The position numbers and the translations under genes were made by a program. Positions 38,192 to 46,573 of a stretch of DNA of 64,000 nt are shown here, one piece after another (position 1 is the first letter of the stretch; each line of letters opens with the position of its first letter). The DNA comes from Bowmanella dokdonensis. GTDB lineage: Bacteria; Pseudomonadota; Gammaproteobacteria; Enterobacterales; Alteromonadaceae. Location of the stretch: the NCBI RefSeq assembly GCF_017254865.1, contig NZ_JAFKCV010000008.1, forward strand, positions 122,263 to 186,262, given 5' to 3'. The notes under the pieces were generated by a model that searched no databases, had not been told where the DNA came from, and saw only the letters and a list, made by a program, of their open reading frames with translations.

Positions 38192-39215
38192 CCTCCCCCA
38201 TCAGCCCATCCAAAGCCCCGGGCGCTACGACTATCTTCATTTTTTTCTTAAGCTTAACCACCTTGGGATCGAAGTTATCCATAATGTCCTGGTGGGTGTC
38301 CTTCAGCCATCTTTCGGCTTTAGTTAATTCCTGATTTTCCAGTTCGATAACAGTAGAAAGATCGGCTTGGATGGCTTTGCAGTCAGTCAGAAAATGTCCC
38401 CAACGTAAGGCTTGAAGAGTGCGCTGGTTAGTGAAGATAAACTGCCTGTGTTGTTCGTCTTTTTCGTGCCTATCCTTGCAGTGAACTGCGGCGGGGGTAT
38501 CGCAGAATTGCCGGCTCAGTTCCAGCCAGCGCCGTTGGGTGTATTGCCACCAGCGCTGTTTGAGTTCTTCCAGATGTTTTTCCAGACCATTGGCACGGAC
38601 TTGAAAGTCCAGCAAAAAACCGTCAGCTTGCTGCTTGCCCTGGTCTTTACCATCCACATACTCGTGGGGGATCAGGCGCTGGATCCAATCGTCACTCTTG
38701 TCTTCTATCTGATCCACCAGATAACCGGCCAATGAACTCAAAGTGGCGTAATAAAACTGCTCGTGTATCAGCAGCCTTAGCCAAAGAGGATGTTGCATCG
38801 GGTAATAGTTTTGGCCCTGATAATCCGGAAACTGTGCCTTTTTAAACTCTTGCTGATACAGGTAATCCTGGTAGTCGTAGTCATAGAGTGTATCGAAATC
38901 CAGCAAGCTGGTACCTTCTGTCATCAGCTCATTGAGAAACAGCCAATCACGGCCAATTCCGCAGGTAAGCAGTCTGGCCCAGTTCAGACTGTTTTTATTG
39001 GCGGTGGATAGCCCCTTGCAGATGTCTTCGACCATTTCTGTCGGACGGTCGATGCCAAACAATTCCTGCAACAATACCCTGTCGACCTTTTGCTGGAGTT
39101 TCCCTTCCATGCTTGCGCGCAACTGTTCCTGCCGCTCCGGCGGCCAGGAATAGTAAAGAGGCTCAGCACTAATCAAAGCTTTGCGGGCTGCAGCCTGAAT
39201 CTGTTCTGCCTTCAT
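38178..39215 (-). CDS. Unknown 345-aa protein immediately upstream of cas3
   Basis: I do not recognise a domain. The sequence is soluble, rich in Trp, Tyr, Gln and Lys and mainly helical, with no signal peptide or membrane segment. It opens MKAEQIQAAARKALISAEPL, has an aromatic-rich centre (YDYDYQDYLYQQEF, QHPLWLRLLIHEQFYY), and a Lys-rich patch (VVKLKKKMKIVV) before an acidic end (GEDGDE). Its 3' end overlaps cas3 by 14 bases on the same strand, and the zinc-ribbon gene is 18 bases upstream. It therefore looks co-transcribed with both. No catalytic motif is apparent. It could be a Cas3 accessory, a separate defence effector, or unrelated cargo. Confidence 0.8.
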   Translation of the reverse strand: MKAEQIQAAARKALISAEPLYYSWPPERQEQLRASMEGKLQQKVDRVLLQELFGIDRPTEMVEDICKGLSTANKNSLNWARLLTCGIGRDWLFLNELMTEGTSLLDFDTLYDYDYQDYLYQQEFKKAQFPDYQGQNYYPMQHPLWLRLLIHEQFYYATLSSLAGYLVDQIEDKSDDWIQRLIPHEYVDGKDQGKQQADGFLLDFQVRANGLEKHLEELKQRWWQYTQRRWLELSRQFCDTPAAVHCKDRHEKDEQHRQFIFTNQRTLQALRWGHFLTDCKAIQADLSTVIELENQELTKAERWLKDTHQDIMDNFDPKVVKLKKKMKIVVAPGALDGLMGEDGDE

Positions 39216-39233
39216 ACTCTTCCCACCATGTCA

Positions 39234-39578
39234 TTATTCTCCGCCCCAAGGACTCCGCCCCTTGCGAAACAAATCCACTCCACAGACGGCACAGCTCCAG
39301 GTCCGTTCCAAATTACCTTCCCAAGCATCCATCACATCACAACCACCAATGGCGATTTTTCCTGCCGCATGGTCCTGCTGTGCGCCGGAGTAGTTCACCA
39401 GCCCGTAGAGGATGTCGGCTATTTTGTTAGAGCCGCACTCGGGGCACTTACGCGGTTTGCGCTGGTATACCCATTTGTCACCCTGTCTGGTGGCCAAATT
39501 CGCACTCTCTCTGATAATGCTGGTACTGGTGAAAGATGCTGAACCGAGTTCAGCATGACGTTTCCCCTTTCTGCCCAT
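39234..39578 (-). CDS. Zinc-ribbon protein upstream of the 345-aa unknown gene
   Basis: The C-terminal about 75 residues carry two Cys pairs: KCPECGSNKIADILYGLV and, 30 residues on, WSCAVCGVDLFRK, with AGKIAIGGCDV between. This is the pattern of a family of small stand-alone zinc ribbons of unknown role. The N-terminal part before residue about 38 is translated from a dispersed palindromic repeat (HAELGSAS), so the true start is uncertain. Candidates are ATG 39578 (used here), TTG 39611, and TTG 39497, which has AGAGAG upstream and lies just inside the gene proper. It could be a complete gene with a repeat at its edge, or one whose original start was displaced. Confidence 0.6.
   Translation of the reverse strand: MGRKGKRHAELGSASFTSTSIIRESANLATRQGDKWVYQRKPRKCPECGSNKIADILYGLVNYSGAQQDHAAGKIAIGGCDVMDAWEGNLERTWSCAVCGVDLFRKGRSPWGGE
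39535..39559. repeat. Dispersed palindromic (REP-like) repeat
   Basis: GATGCTGAACCGAGTTCAGCATGAC forms a stem TGCTGAA / TTCAGCA around CCGAG. Translated, this element gives the HAELGSAS-type string seen at the ends of many annotated proteins in Alteromonadales and relatives. Only this copy was noticed in the window. Confidence 0.7.
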
Positions 39579-39757
39579 TGCCAGTTTTGTCTCATTCAAC
39601 ACCGTCAACAACCCCTGAAATAAAACCAGGCAACTTTGTTAACAGGTTTGGTCCGGCTGAGTCCTGCAGCTCTAATTGCCAGGTTGGATCTTTTTGTTCC
39701 AAGACCCCGGTTTCCGCTTCGCTATATCCGGGCTAGCAGGTAAATGCGCCAGGTACA

Positions 39758-40624
39758 TCAACTGTCAAACAGCCAGGGTTTGATGTCGTCTTTGTTTACC
39801 AGTACCAATTGCTGGGCTTCGCCGCTGCCGGCCAGGAATTTTGTACTGACCTGCATTTCCTGGAGCAGATATTGAGCCAGCGCGGCGCGGGTGGTTAGCC
39901 GTAACTGACCATGCTGCATCTGGTAATCCTGCTCAATAATCTGCCGCTGGGCCGGGCTTAGCCTGGGGTCGGGCTCGAATACCAGTTGCACCTGGGTGTG
40001 CCAGCCCTGATCCTGCCCGGGGAGATGGGTGGCGGGACCAGAGAGCGCGGGTTCGCCACGAAAGCGGCTGAGGACAAAGTCCCTGAAATCTGCTGACTTT
40101 TCACAATATGCACGCAAGTGCCAGCGCAGCCCGGTTTTAACAAAGGTATGAGGCTGAATAACGCGCCCCTGGTCCTGTGGCGTCGCGAAAGACACATAGC
40201 CTATTTCGAGCCTTTGCCTACTGCGGATAGCTGCTACCAGGGCCTGCATGATAACCGGCGAGACTTGACGCCGGGGCAGGCTGAGACTGGCGTTGGTGAG
40301 ACTGACGTCGTTCGACTGCCCCAACGTGCAGTGCTCGGGCTTGCTGCCCAGGTTCAGCCAATCCAGATATTCGCTGACATCGCCGCTGATAAACCGGGAC
40401 ACAAAGTCTGCACAGGGTACAAACAGCTTGAGATGTGAACAATACGTCAGGTTGGAGGGGTGCAATGCCTTGTAGCGCTGGATATATTTGGCCGCCTGTT
40501 GACGGCTGACAGCGAAGTACCGGCATAGATCCCGGCTGTTAAAACCGCCTTGCCAGTGCAGCAGCAGCTCAATCAGCCAAAGGTGCGGATCCGGATTTTC
40601 TTCCCGAATGGTCTGGTATGACAT
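39758..40624 (-). CDS. WYL-domain transcription regulator (CapW/BrxR-like)
   Basis: The 288-aa protein has an N-terminal winged helix (LWLIELLLHWQGGFNSRDLCRYF, then VSRQQAAKYIQRY). A central WYL domain has a ligand-pocket pattern (RLEIGYVSFA, IQPHTFVKTGLRWHLRAYC, RDFVLSRF), and a C-terminal WCX-type extension follows. This is the layout of CapW and BrxR, homodimeric repressors of CBASS and BREX loci. It is the first gene of the minus-strand run that leads to cas3 and the Cascade genes, so it may control the whole island and itself. AAGGA lies eight bases before the ATG. Effector ligand unknown. Confidence 0.85.
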   Translation of the reverse strand: MSYQTIREENPDPHLWLIELLLHWQGGFNSRDLCRYFAVSRQQAAKYIQRYKALHPSNLTYCSHLKLFVPCADFVSRFISGDVSEYLDWLNLGSKPEHCTLGQSNDVSLTNASLSLPRRQVSPVIMQALVAAIRSRQRLEIGYVSFATPQDQGRVIQPHTFVKTGLRWHLRAYCEKSADFRDFVLSRFRGEPALSGPATHLPGQDQGWHTQVQLVFEPDPRLSPAQRQIIEQDYQMQHGQLRLTTRAALAQYLLQEMQVSTKFLAGSGEAQQLVLVNKDDIKPWLFDS

Positions 40625-40844
40625 TCGTACATCCTTTTATTATTTTTTTGCCCCTGCCTCTTGGGAGCAGTTTTTTATTTAGTGCCCCTTCTCCTGCTAA
40701 CCTCGCACAAGAGCTGAACATTTTCTTCTTTTTTCTGTGGCTTAGGTAAATTTGCCGACAAGGCTTGAGGGGCCATTCTTCTACCTCGGCGCCCGGGGCA
40801 TCTATCGAATACCCATAGTTCCTGCCGGGTAACTATGGCAGGCT
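40625..40844. promoter_or_regulatory. Divergent intergenic region upstream of the WYL regulator
   Basis: This 220-base gap must hold the promoter of the CRISPR-side operon and that of the TSUP gene. Notable elements are two AT-tracts with GCCCC ends (about 40637-40655 and 40671-40687) flanking CTGCCTCTTGGGAGCAG (40654-40670), an imperfect dyad that could be an operator. I could not assign -10/-35 boxes with confidence. Confidence 0.35.
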
Positions 40845-41600
40845 GTGCGCTTTGTATGGTTCGTCATTGGAACGTTTGTGGAATATATCTGGCTGGGTTT
40901 TGCCATTTGGCTGGGATTTACCGTCCAGGCCATGACCGGCTTTGGCAGTATGGTGATTGCCGTGTCGCTGGGAGGGCTGGTCTTTGCCATCCCCGCGTTG
41001 CTGCCTATTCTGATCCCACTCAATATCCTGGCCACCGGCTCCATGGCCTGGCAGCTGCGCAAACAACTGGACAAGGAGTTGCTCCTTAAAGGGGTGCTGC
41101 CGATGATGATTCTGGGCCTGGGGCTGGGTATTTATCTGCTCGACAAACTCTCCGGCACCCTGCTCAAAACCGGCTTTGCACTGCTGGTATTGTGGTTTGC
41201 CACTCGCGAATGGTACAAGCTGTACCGGCAACTGCCCGTTCCCTCCCGCCCGATCTGGTGGCAAAGGATCTGGATCTTTCTGGCCGGCATTGTCCAGGGG
41301 CTGTATGGCTCAGGGGGCCCCTTGCTGGTGTATGCCATCAGCAGCCGGGCACTGCAAAAAGCCCAGTTTCGGGCCCTGCTGATTTACGTCTGGTTTTGCC
41401 TGAACAGTATTTACACCCTGGTCATGCTCTTTCAGGGCAAGGTGCAGCCGGTCGCCCTCACCATCCTTGCCTATGCACCGCTGCTGTATCTGGCTATTCG
41501 CATGGGCCACTGGCTCCATGACCGGGTGGACGAACGCCAGTTCAAACAAGGTGTCTGTGCGCTGTTGATTCTCTCGGCCCTGACCATGCTGCTTAACTAA
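40845..41600 (+). CDS. TSUP (TauE/SafE) family membrane permease, GTG start
   Basis: Probable exporter or importer of a small sulfur-containing anion; substrate unknown. The 251-aa protein has seven to eight hydrophobic segments. The family repeats are visible: GFTVQAMTGFGSMVIAVSL near the N-terminus and GIVQGLYGSGGPLLVYAI in the second half, each with the Gly-rich signature of TauE/SafE proteins. The start is the GTG at 40845, with AGG upstream. It is divergent from the WYL regulator and unrelated to the cas genes by content. Confidence 0.85.
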   Translation: MRFVWFVIGTFVEYIWLGFAIWLGFTVQAMTGFGSMVIAVSLGGLVFAIPALLPILIPLNILATGSMAWQLRKQLDKELLLKGVLPMMILGLGLGIYLLDKLSGTLLKTGFALLVLWFATREWYKLYRQLPVPSRPIWWQRIWIFLAGIVQGLYGSGGPLLVYAISSRALQKAQFRALLIYVWFCLNSIYTLVMLFQGKVQPVALTILAYAPLLYLAIRMGHWLHDRVDERQFKQGVCALLILSALTMLLN

Positions 41601-41728
41601 GACCATTTGTCACTTGCAGGCGGAGTAATGGTTGGGTGCCACTGAATAGTGGTTTATCCATTATTAATTGCGCAGTAGCGGCCAACTTCCCTTATAATCG
41701 CGGCCAGTTTAAGCCAAGGGGCGGGAAT

Positions 41729-42949
41729 ATGATGTTTGATGAGTTGGATCTGGATGACGCGCTGGTCAGCGCCTGTAAGGAACTGGGTTATAAAAAGCCC
41801 ACCGGCATTCAGCAACAGGTTATCCCCCCCGCCATGGATGCCAGGGATATCCTGGCCTCAGCCCCCACAGGCACAGGTAAAACCGCTGCTTTCCTGCTGC
41901 CCGCCAGTCAGTTTCTGCTGGATAATCCCCGTCGGGACCCGGGCGCCTGCCGGGTGCTGGTGTTAACCCCCACCCGTGAGCTTGCCATCCAGGTCTATGA
42001 GCAGGCCATTGCCCTGACCCGTTTTACCAAGCTGAACTGCGGGGTCATTACCGGTGGCATCAACTACGGCACCGACAAAGATACCCTGGAGCAGAACCTG
42101 GATATACTGGTGGCCACCCCCGGAAGACTGTTTGAACATATCGAGAATGAATCCTTCGACTGCCGGGAAATCGAGATCCTGATCCTGGACGAGGCGGATC
42201 GCATGCTGGACATGGGCTTCTCGTCCATCGTCAACCAGATTGCCGCCGAAGCACGCTGGCGCAAACAGACCTTGTTGTTTTCCGCCACCCTGGAAGGGGC
42301 CGGTATCGCCCGGTTTGCCCGGGACATTCTCAAGGATCCGGTGGAGGTCAGCGCCAGCGCCACTCGCAGTGAACAGGGCAAGATCCTGCAATGGATGCAT
42401 CTGGCCGACGATGCTGCGCACAAATTTGCCTTGCTCTGCCATATCCTGCGCCATCAGGCCGACACGGCCATAGTGTTCGTTAAGACCCGTGAGCGGCTGA
42501 TGCAACTGAAAGCCCAGCTCGACAGCGAAGCCCTGGCCTGTTGCTACCTGCAGGGCGACATGCCCCAGGACAAACGTAACCTGGCCATTGCCCGTTTCAA
42601 GTCGGGGGAGGTGAAGATTCTCATCGCCACCGATGTGGCAGCCCGCGGCATCGACGTGCCGGATGTCAGCCATGTGATCAACTACGATATGCCGCGCACC
42701 GCCGATGTCTATCTGCACCGTATCGGCCGCACCGGTCGGGCGGGCAAGAAGGGCACCGCCATTTCCCTGGTCGAGGCCCACGACATCGCCATGGTGCCCA
42801 AAGTGGAGCGCTACACCAAAGAGCCGCTGAAGCGCAGGGTGATTGACGAGCTCAAGCCCAAGCATAAGGCCCCGTCCCTGCCGGCGAAAAAGAAAAAGTC
42901 CAAGGACAAGAAAAGCTCGGCTAAAAAGAAGACGGTTAAGAAGAAATAG
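41729..42949 (+). CDS. srmB: DEAD-box RNA helicase SrmB
   Basis: ATP-dependent RNA helicase that acts early in 50S ribosome assembly. Motifs in order: Q-motif (GYKKPTGIQQQVIPPAM), I (SAPTGTGKT), Ia (PTRELA), II (LDEADRMLDMGF), III (SATLEG), V (ATDVAARGIDVPDVSHV), VI (HRIGRTGRAG). The ending AISLVEAHDI...VIDELKPKHKAPS followed by a Lys-rich tail matches E. coli SrmB rather than other DEAD proteins. I start at 41729 (MMFDELDLDDAL); a frame open upstream to 41636 adds atypical residues. Confidence 0.93.
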   Translation: MMFDELDLDDALVSACKELGYKKPTGIQQQVIPPAMDARDILASAPTGTGKTAAFLLPASQFLLDNPRRDPGACRVLVLTPTRELAIQVYEQAIALTRFTKLNCGVITGGINYGTDKDTLEQNLDILVATPGRLFEHIENESFDCREIEILILDEADRMLDMGFSSIVNQIAAEARWRKQTLLFSATLEGAGIARFARDILKDPVEVSASATRSEQGKILQWMHLADDAAHKFALLCHILRHQADTAIVFVKTRERLMQLKAQLDSEALACCYLQGDMPQDKRNLAIARFKSGEVKILIATDVAARGIDVPDVSHVINYDMPRTADVYLHRIGRTGRAGKKGTAISLVEAHDIAMVPKVERYTKEPLKRRVIDELKPKHKAPSLPAKKKKSKDKKSSAKKKTVKKK

Positions 42950-42990
42950 GCGGAGACCCTGAACAGCCTTTGCTTGATTCGGAGAAGATC

Positions 42991-43752
42991 CTAATCTGCC
43001 CTTTGTGGCAACATCAGAGTCGGCAGTCCGTCCTGGGAAGTAATTAACAGCCGCTTAAGCAGCCCCTGATGAAAATGTTTAGGGGCCGCCAAATAATCGG
43101 CTGAATCATCCAGGCTGGCTATTGATGTAGCGCGTGAGACATCATGTCCCATCTGAGCCAGCTTGACCCGCAGAGAATAGGGATAAGCGGGGATAAAGTC
43201 TATTCTGCCCAACATCAATAGCTGTTCCAGAGAGCTGATTGACGAGTGGGTAACCACTTCGATTCTCTTTTTCGAAAAGCCCAGTTTAATCAGCAGATCA
43301 CATTGGGCACTTTGTCTGACGCAAGCAGAGCGACCTTCGCCGCTGAGAATTTCTTCCAGCGACTGCCTTGCATAGACAGAGTCAGTGCGGGTGAACAACT
43401 CCAAGTTACCGTTATCAAATACCTGCATGATCCAGTAAAAACGATCTTCCCGCTCTGGCGTCCTTAATATCTGATATATAAGACTATGCTTTTCTTTGCT
43501 GATCCTGGCCAAGGCCCTGGGCCAGGGAACGTAAATCAGTTGATAGTCCAGCCCTGACAGATCCATGAAGCACTTCAGCTTCTCTACTGCTGCCCGGGTC
43601 AGAATCCCTTCCGGCCTTTGGATGAGTTGCTCGGTTTCTCTGTCCAGATAAATGGTCACCTCAGGGAGTTGGCCTTCAGCAGTGGCCAAAACCGGCGCAC
43701 CAATGCAAAGCTGGCAGACCAAAACTAACGATAAGCATGCCCACTTAATCAT
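42991..43752 (-). CDS. Periplasmic solute-binding-like protein (family 3 fold)
   Basis: The start at 43752 gives a signal peptide (MIKWACLSLVLVCQLCIGAP) and a 253-aa product. The mature part contains GILTRAAVEKLKCFMDLSGL and YQLIYVPWPRALARISKEKH, which match the substrate-binding fold of solitary family 3 proteins in this group. A longer open frame reaches 44028, overlapping the deacetylase gene, but has no typical start context. There is no transporter gene nearby; sensing or orphan binding is possible. Ligand unknown. It lies 79 bases after the deacetylase gene. Confidence 0.7.
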   Translation of the reverse strand: MIKWACLSLVLVCQLCIGAPVLATAEGQLPEVTIYLDRETEQLIQRPEGILTRAAVEKLKCFMDLSGLDYQLIYVPWPRALARISKEKHSLIYQILRTPEREDRFYWIMQVFDNGNLELFTRTDSVYARQSLEEILSGEGRSACVRQSAQCDLLIKLGFSKKRIEVVTHSSISSLEQLLMLGRIDFIPAYPYSLRVKLAQMGHDVSRATSIASLDDSADYLAAPKHFHQGLLKRLLITSQDGLPTLMLPQRAD

Positions 43753-43831
43753 AAAAACGCTGAGGATCTCACTGCCATTTTTGCTGGCCATAAATCTAAC
43801 ATCAGTGAACGGATTAGTGGTATCTCTCAGC

Positions 43832-44734
43832 TTATAGCGAAATGACTCCTGCGGCGCGAAATAATTGCAGGTGTACCTCCACCAGTGCGGCAATATCCCG
43901 CTGGTAGCCACCGCCGATAACGGCGGCGACGGGCAATCCGAGTGCCTGGCAGCGCTCAAACACCAGTGTGTCACGCCGATAGACGCCTTGCGTACTGAGT
44001 TGCAGATGGCCCAAATCGTCATCGGCATGCACGTCCACCCCGGCGTCGTAAATAACGGCGTCCGGCCGGTACAGATTCAGCGCCAGGGTCAAAGCGGTGT
44101 CCAGCACCCCCAGATATTCCGCATCCCCTGTGCCTTTGGCCAGGCCAAAGTCCATATCCGAAACCTGTTTGCGGTGGGGAAAATTCTTTTCTCCATGCAA
44201 CGAGACCGTGATGATATCCGGCCGATGTTCGGCCAGCTTGGCGGTGCCATCCCCCTGGTGCACATCACAATCGAACACCAGCACCTTGTCTATGCCCGGG
44301 TTTTTGAGCATTTCCAGGGCGGCCAGATACAAATCGTTAAGCATGCAAAAGCCCGAGCCGAAATCGGCAAAGGCATGATGATAGCCGCCGGTCAGATTCA
44401 GCGCCTTACCATGTTCAAGTGCCAGACGGGCGGTCAGCACCGTGCCCCCTGCGGCGGTCAAAGTGCGGCGAATCAATTGTTCGGACCAGGGAAAGCCGAT
44501 GCGCCGCATGGCTTTGGCATCCAGATGACCGCCAAACAGTCCATGCAGATAATCCACATCAAAGCAGCCGTTAAGCTGCGACAGGGTCAGGGCTTCGGGG
44601 CTATGAAACCAGTGATCCGCTACCTCCATGGCGCTGAGTCTGTCGCGCAGGGCCTGGTATTTCTCGATGGGAAAACGATGCCGGTGCGGTAGTTGCAACT
44701 GGCTGTAGATGGGGTGGAACACCAGCGGAATCAT
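43832..44734 (-). CDS. Histone deacetylase family (class II-like) amidohydrolase
   Basis: Zn-dependent deacetylase of the arginase/HDAC fold; the bacterial substrate (acetylpolyamine or protein) is unknown. The 300-aa protein has LTGGYHHAFADFGSGFCMLND (tandem His), VLVFDCDVHQGDGTA (metal-binding Asp and His) and VIYDAGVDVHADDDLGHL (second metal Asp), and ends near VIGGGYQRD. All key metal ligands appear intact. It is 21 bases after the TonB-like gene on the same strand, probably co-transcribed. Confidence 0.9.
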   Translation of the reverse strand: MIPLVFHPIYSQLQLPHRHRFPIEKYQALRDRLSAMEVADHWFHSPEALTLSQLNGCFDVDYLHGLFGGHLDAKAMRRIGFPWSEQLIRRTLTAAGGTVLTARLALEHGKALNLTGGYHHAFADFGSGFCMLNDLYLAALEMLKNPGIDKVLVFDCDVHQGDGTAKLAEHRPDIITVSLHGEKNFPHRKQVSDMDFGLAKGTGDAEYLGVLDTALTLALNLYRPDAVIYDAGVDVHADDDLGHLQLSTQGVYRRDTLVFERCQALGLPVAAVIGGGYQRDIAALVEVHLQLFRAAGVISL

Positions 44735-44755
44735 CGGCCGGTGTCCCTGTTCAGG

Positions 44756-45820
44756 TCAGATTTGTCCCAAGTGGGCGTCATGGTTCTGTGGCAGTTCCAG
44801 CAGCTTGAAGCTGGCATTTTCCTCACCGCGCAGGTAGACGGAACACTGCCCCCAGGCCGGCGGTATCTTCCAGATCACATCCGTCACCGCCTTGTAGGTG
44901 GAATACTGGTTCTGGCAACGTACCTCCACCGACTCCAGATCGCCTTCGTTATCCACCAGCGAAAACTGGGAGCGACTCAGTTTGTGCTGCCAGGTGAGAC
45001 GCTGGCCTATATTGCCATCCACTACCACCAGTTCTTCGCCGTCCAATATTTGCCGAAGCTGCTTGGCGTAGGGACGAAGGACCGCGGTGACCTCACCATC
45101 CTGGTCCAATTGCTCGATTCGTTCGAAGGTCTCCAGTGCATCGGCCAGCCGGTTGGATGCCACTTCCAATTGGAAGCGTCGCTGAGCCAGGTAAAGCCTA
45201 TTGGGCTCGGGAAGCCGCTCGCTCATCAGCGCCCGGCCGATACTGACCAGTTCCGCCTTTTCATTGCCTTTGTGTTCCTGGTACCGGGCGTCCAGCATCC
45301 AGTACCAGGCATCTTCATACAGATTCCACTTGGGTGAGTCCTTGATCAGATCCAGTTGTACTCTGGCCGCATCCAACTGGCCATTTTCAAGGGCATCCTG
45401 AATCTTGCGGGCGCGACTGAGGAATCGCCTGGTCACGCCTTCCGGGCCTTTTTGCAGGGCAAAATCCATCTGCACCTTATTCTGGCATTGCTCAATGGGC
45501 TTGCCGTCCTGTACTGCCGGCTCGTAAGTCCATTGTCGTATTGCACGCATGGCCTCACGCTCAAAATCCCGTTCGCCTGAGGAGTCCTCTACGATCAGGT
45601 TATCCACTGAGCCGTCGGCGCGGATCACGTAACTCAATCTGACCCAGCCTTCCTTTCCGCTCTTGGCGGCCAGCACGGGATACTTAGGGTGAATCCGCTC
45701 CAGGGGCTTGGCGTTGACCACCGTCTCCAGCAGCAGGGAGTCTTCAATGTCTCCGGCTGCCAGCACCATCAGCGGCAAGGCACCGAACAGACCAATCATC
45801 TTCTTCACGCAAACTTCCAT
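44756..45820 (-). CDS. TonB C-terminal domain protein with extended helical C-terminus
   Basis: A signal-like hydrophobic N-terminus (MIGLFGALPLMVLAAG) is followed by a TonB_C domain at about residues 35-120. This has IHPKYPVLAAKSGKEGWVRL, YVIRADGSVDNLIVEDSSG and FEREAMRAIRQWTYEPA. The remaining 230 residues are helical and TPR-like (AAR-type repeats, ALETFERIEQLDQDG), then end in a beta-rich part. It lacks the usual Pro-rich periplasmic span and long TM anchor of energising TonB, and there is no exbB/exbD nearby. It is more likely a periplasmic or envelope protein than the main energy transducer. Confidence 0.75.
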   Translation of the reverse strand: MEVCVKKMIGLFGALPLMVLAAGDIEDSLLLETVVNAKPLERIHPKYPVLAAKSGKEGWVRLSYVIRADGSVDNLIVEDSSGERDFEREAMRAIRQWTYEPAVQDGKPIEQCQNKVQMDFALQKGPEGVTRRFLSRARKIQDALENGQLDAARVQLDLIKDSPKWNLYEDAWYWMLDARYQEHKGNEKAELVSIGRALMSERLPEPNRLYLAQRRFQLEVASNRLADALETFERIEQLDQDGEVTAVLRPYAKQLRQILDGEELVVVDGNIGQRLTWQHKLSRSQFSLVDNEGDLESVEVRCQNQYSTYKAVTDVIWKIPPAWGQCSVYLRGEENASFKLLELPQNHDAHLGQI

Positions 45821-45963
45821 TTTGTCTGACTCTTATTATTATCGGGCAAGCCCATAGTAATCAGGGGGTTAACCTCTGGCAAGAACCGGCTGGCCGGTGA
45901 GTGGGCAGTTTCGGCAAAAAAGCGTACAATGGCGGCCTTTTTTGGCGTGATGCGGGACAACAG

Positions 45964-46566
45964 ATGCAGCAAAAGTGGGTCATGGCAACGGGCAATCCGG
46001 GCAAGGTGAGAGAACTGGCCAGGATGCTTGAACCACTGAATGTGGATATTCGCGTGCAGAGCGAGTTTGGCGTCAGCGACGCCGAGGAAACCGGCACCAC
46101 ATTTGTCGAAAATGCCATTATCAAAGCCCGCCATGCCGCCCGTATTACCGGCTTCCCGGCTATCGCCGACGACTCCGGACTGGCGGTGGATGCGCTCGGT
46201 GGCGCCCCCGGGATCTATTCCGCCCGTTATGCCGGCGTTAACGCCAGCGATCAGGCCAATGTCGACAAGCTGCTGGCCGCCCTGGAGGGAGTAGAAGAGA
46301 GCAAGCGCACCGCCCGCTTTATCTGCGTGCTGGTATGGATGCGCCACAAGGACGATCCGACACCCTTAATCTGCCAGGGTGAGTGGCGGGGCAGGATCGC
46401 AACCCAGGCGGCAGGTAACGGCGGCTTTGGTTATGATCCTGTGTTCTGGGTGCCTGATCAAGACTGCACCAGCGCCGAGCTGTCAGCCGGGGTCAAAAAC
46501 CGTCTCAGTCATCGCGCCCAGGCCCTGGCCCAATTACTGCCTAAGCTGCAGGCTGCCCTTGGCTGA
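45964..46566 (+). CDS. rdgB: dITP/XTP pyrophosphatase (non-canonical purine NTPase)
   Basis: Removes inosine and xanthosine triphosphates from the nucleotide pool. The start at 45964 gives the family opening [18 protein letters not shown]. Conserved parts are [38 protein letters not shown], and [13 protein letters not shown]. The product has 200 residues, normal length. The frame is open to 45901 but those codons are not typical. Its stop is seven bases before hemW, as in many gammaproteobacteria. Confidence 0.95.
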   Translation: MQQKWVMATGNPGKVRELARMLEPLNVDIRVQSEFGVSDAEETGTTFVENAIIKARHAARITGFPAIADDSGLAVDALGGAPGIYSARYAGVNASDQANVDKLLAALEGVEESKRTARFICVLVWMRHKDDPTPLICQGEWRGRIATQAAGNGGFGYDPVFWVPDQDCTSAELSAGVKNRLSHRAQALAQLLPKLQAALG

Positions 46567-46573
46567 TCCCATA

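Noticed and set aside
42991..43752. Part of an ABC amino-acid importer
   Set aside because: No permease or ATPase gene lies nearby; the neighbours are srmB and a deacetylase.
42991..44028. 345-codon reading of the solute-binding-like gene
   Set aside because: The first 92 codons overlap the deacetylase gene's 3' end and precede an obvious signal peptide starting at 43752.
45901..45963. Upstream extension of rdgB (and likewise of srmB, hemW, the DUF885 and the DUF3034 genes) to earlier ATGs
   Set aside because: The added residues do not resemble family N-termini, and the chosen later starts give the conserved opening or a proper signal peptide.
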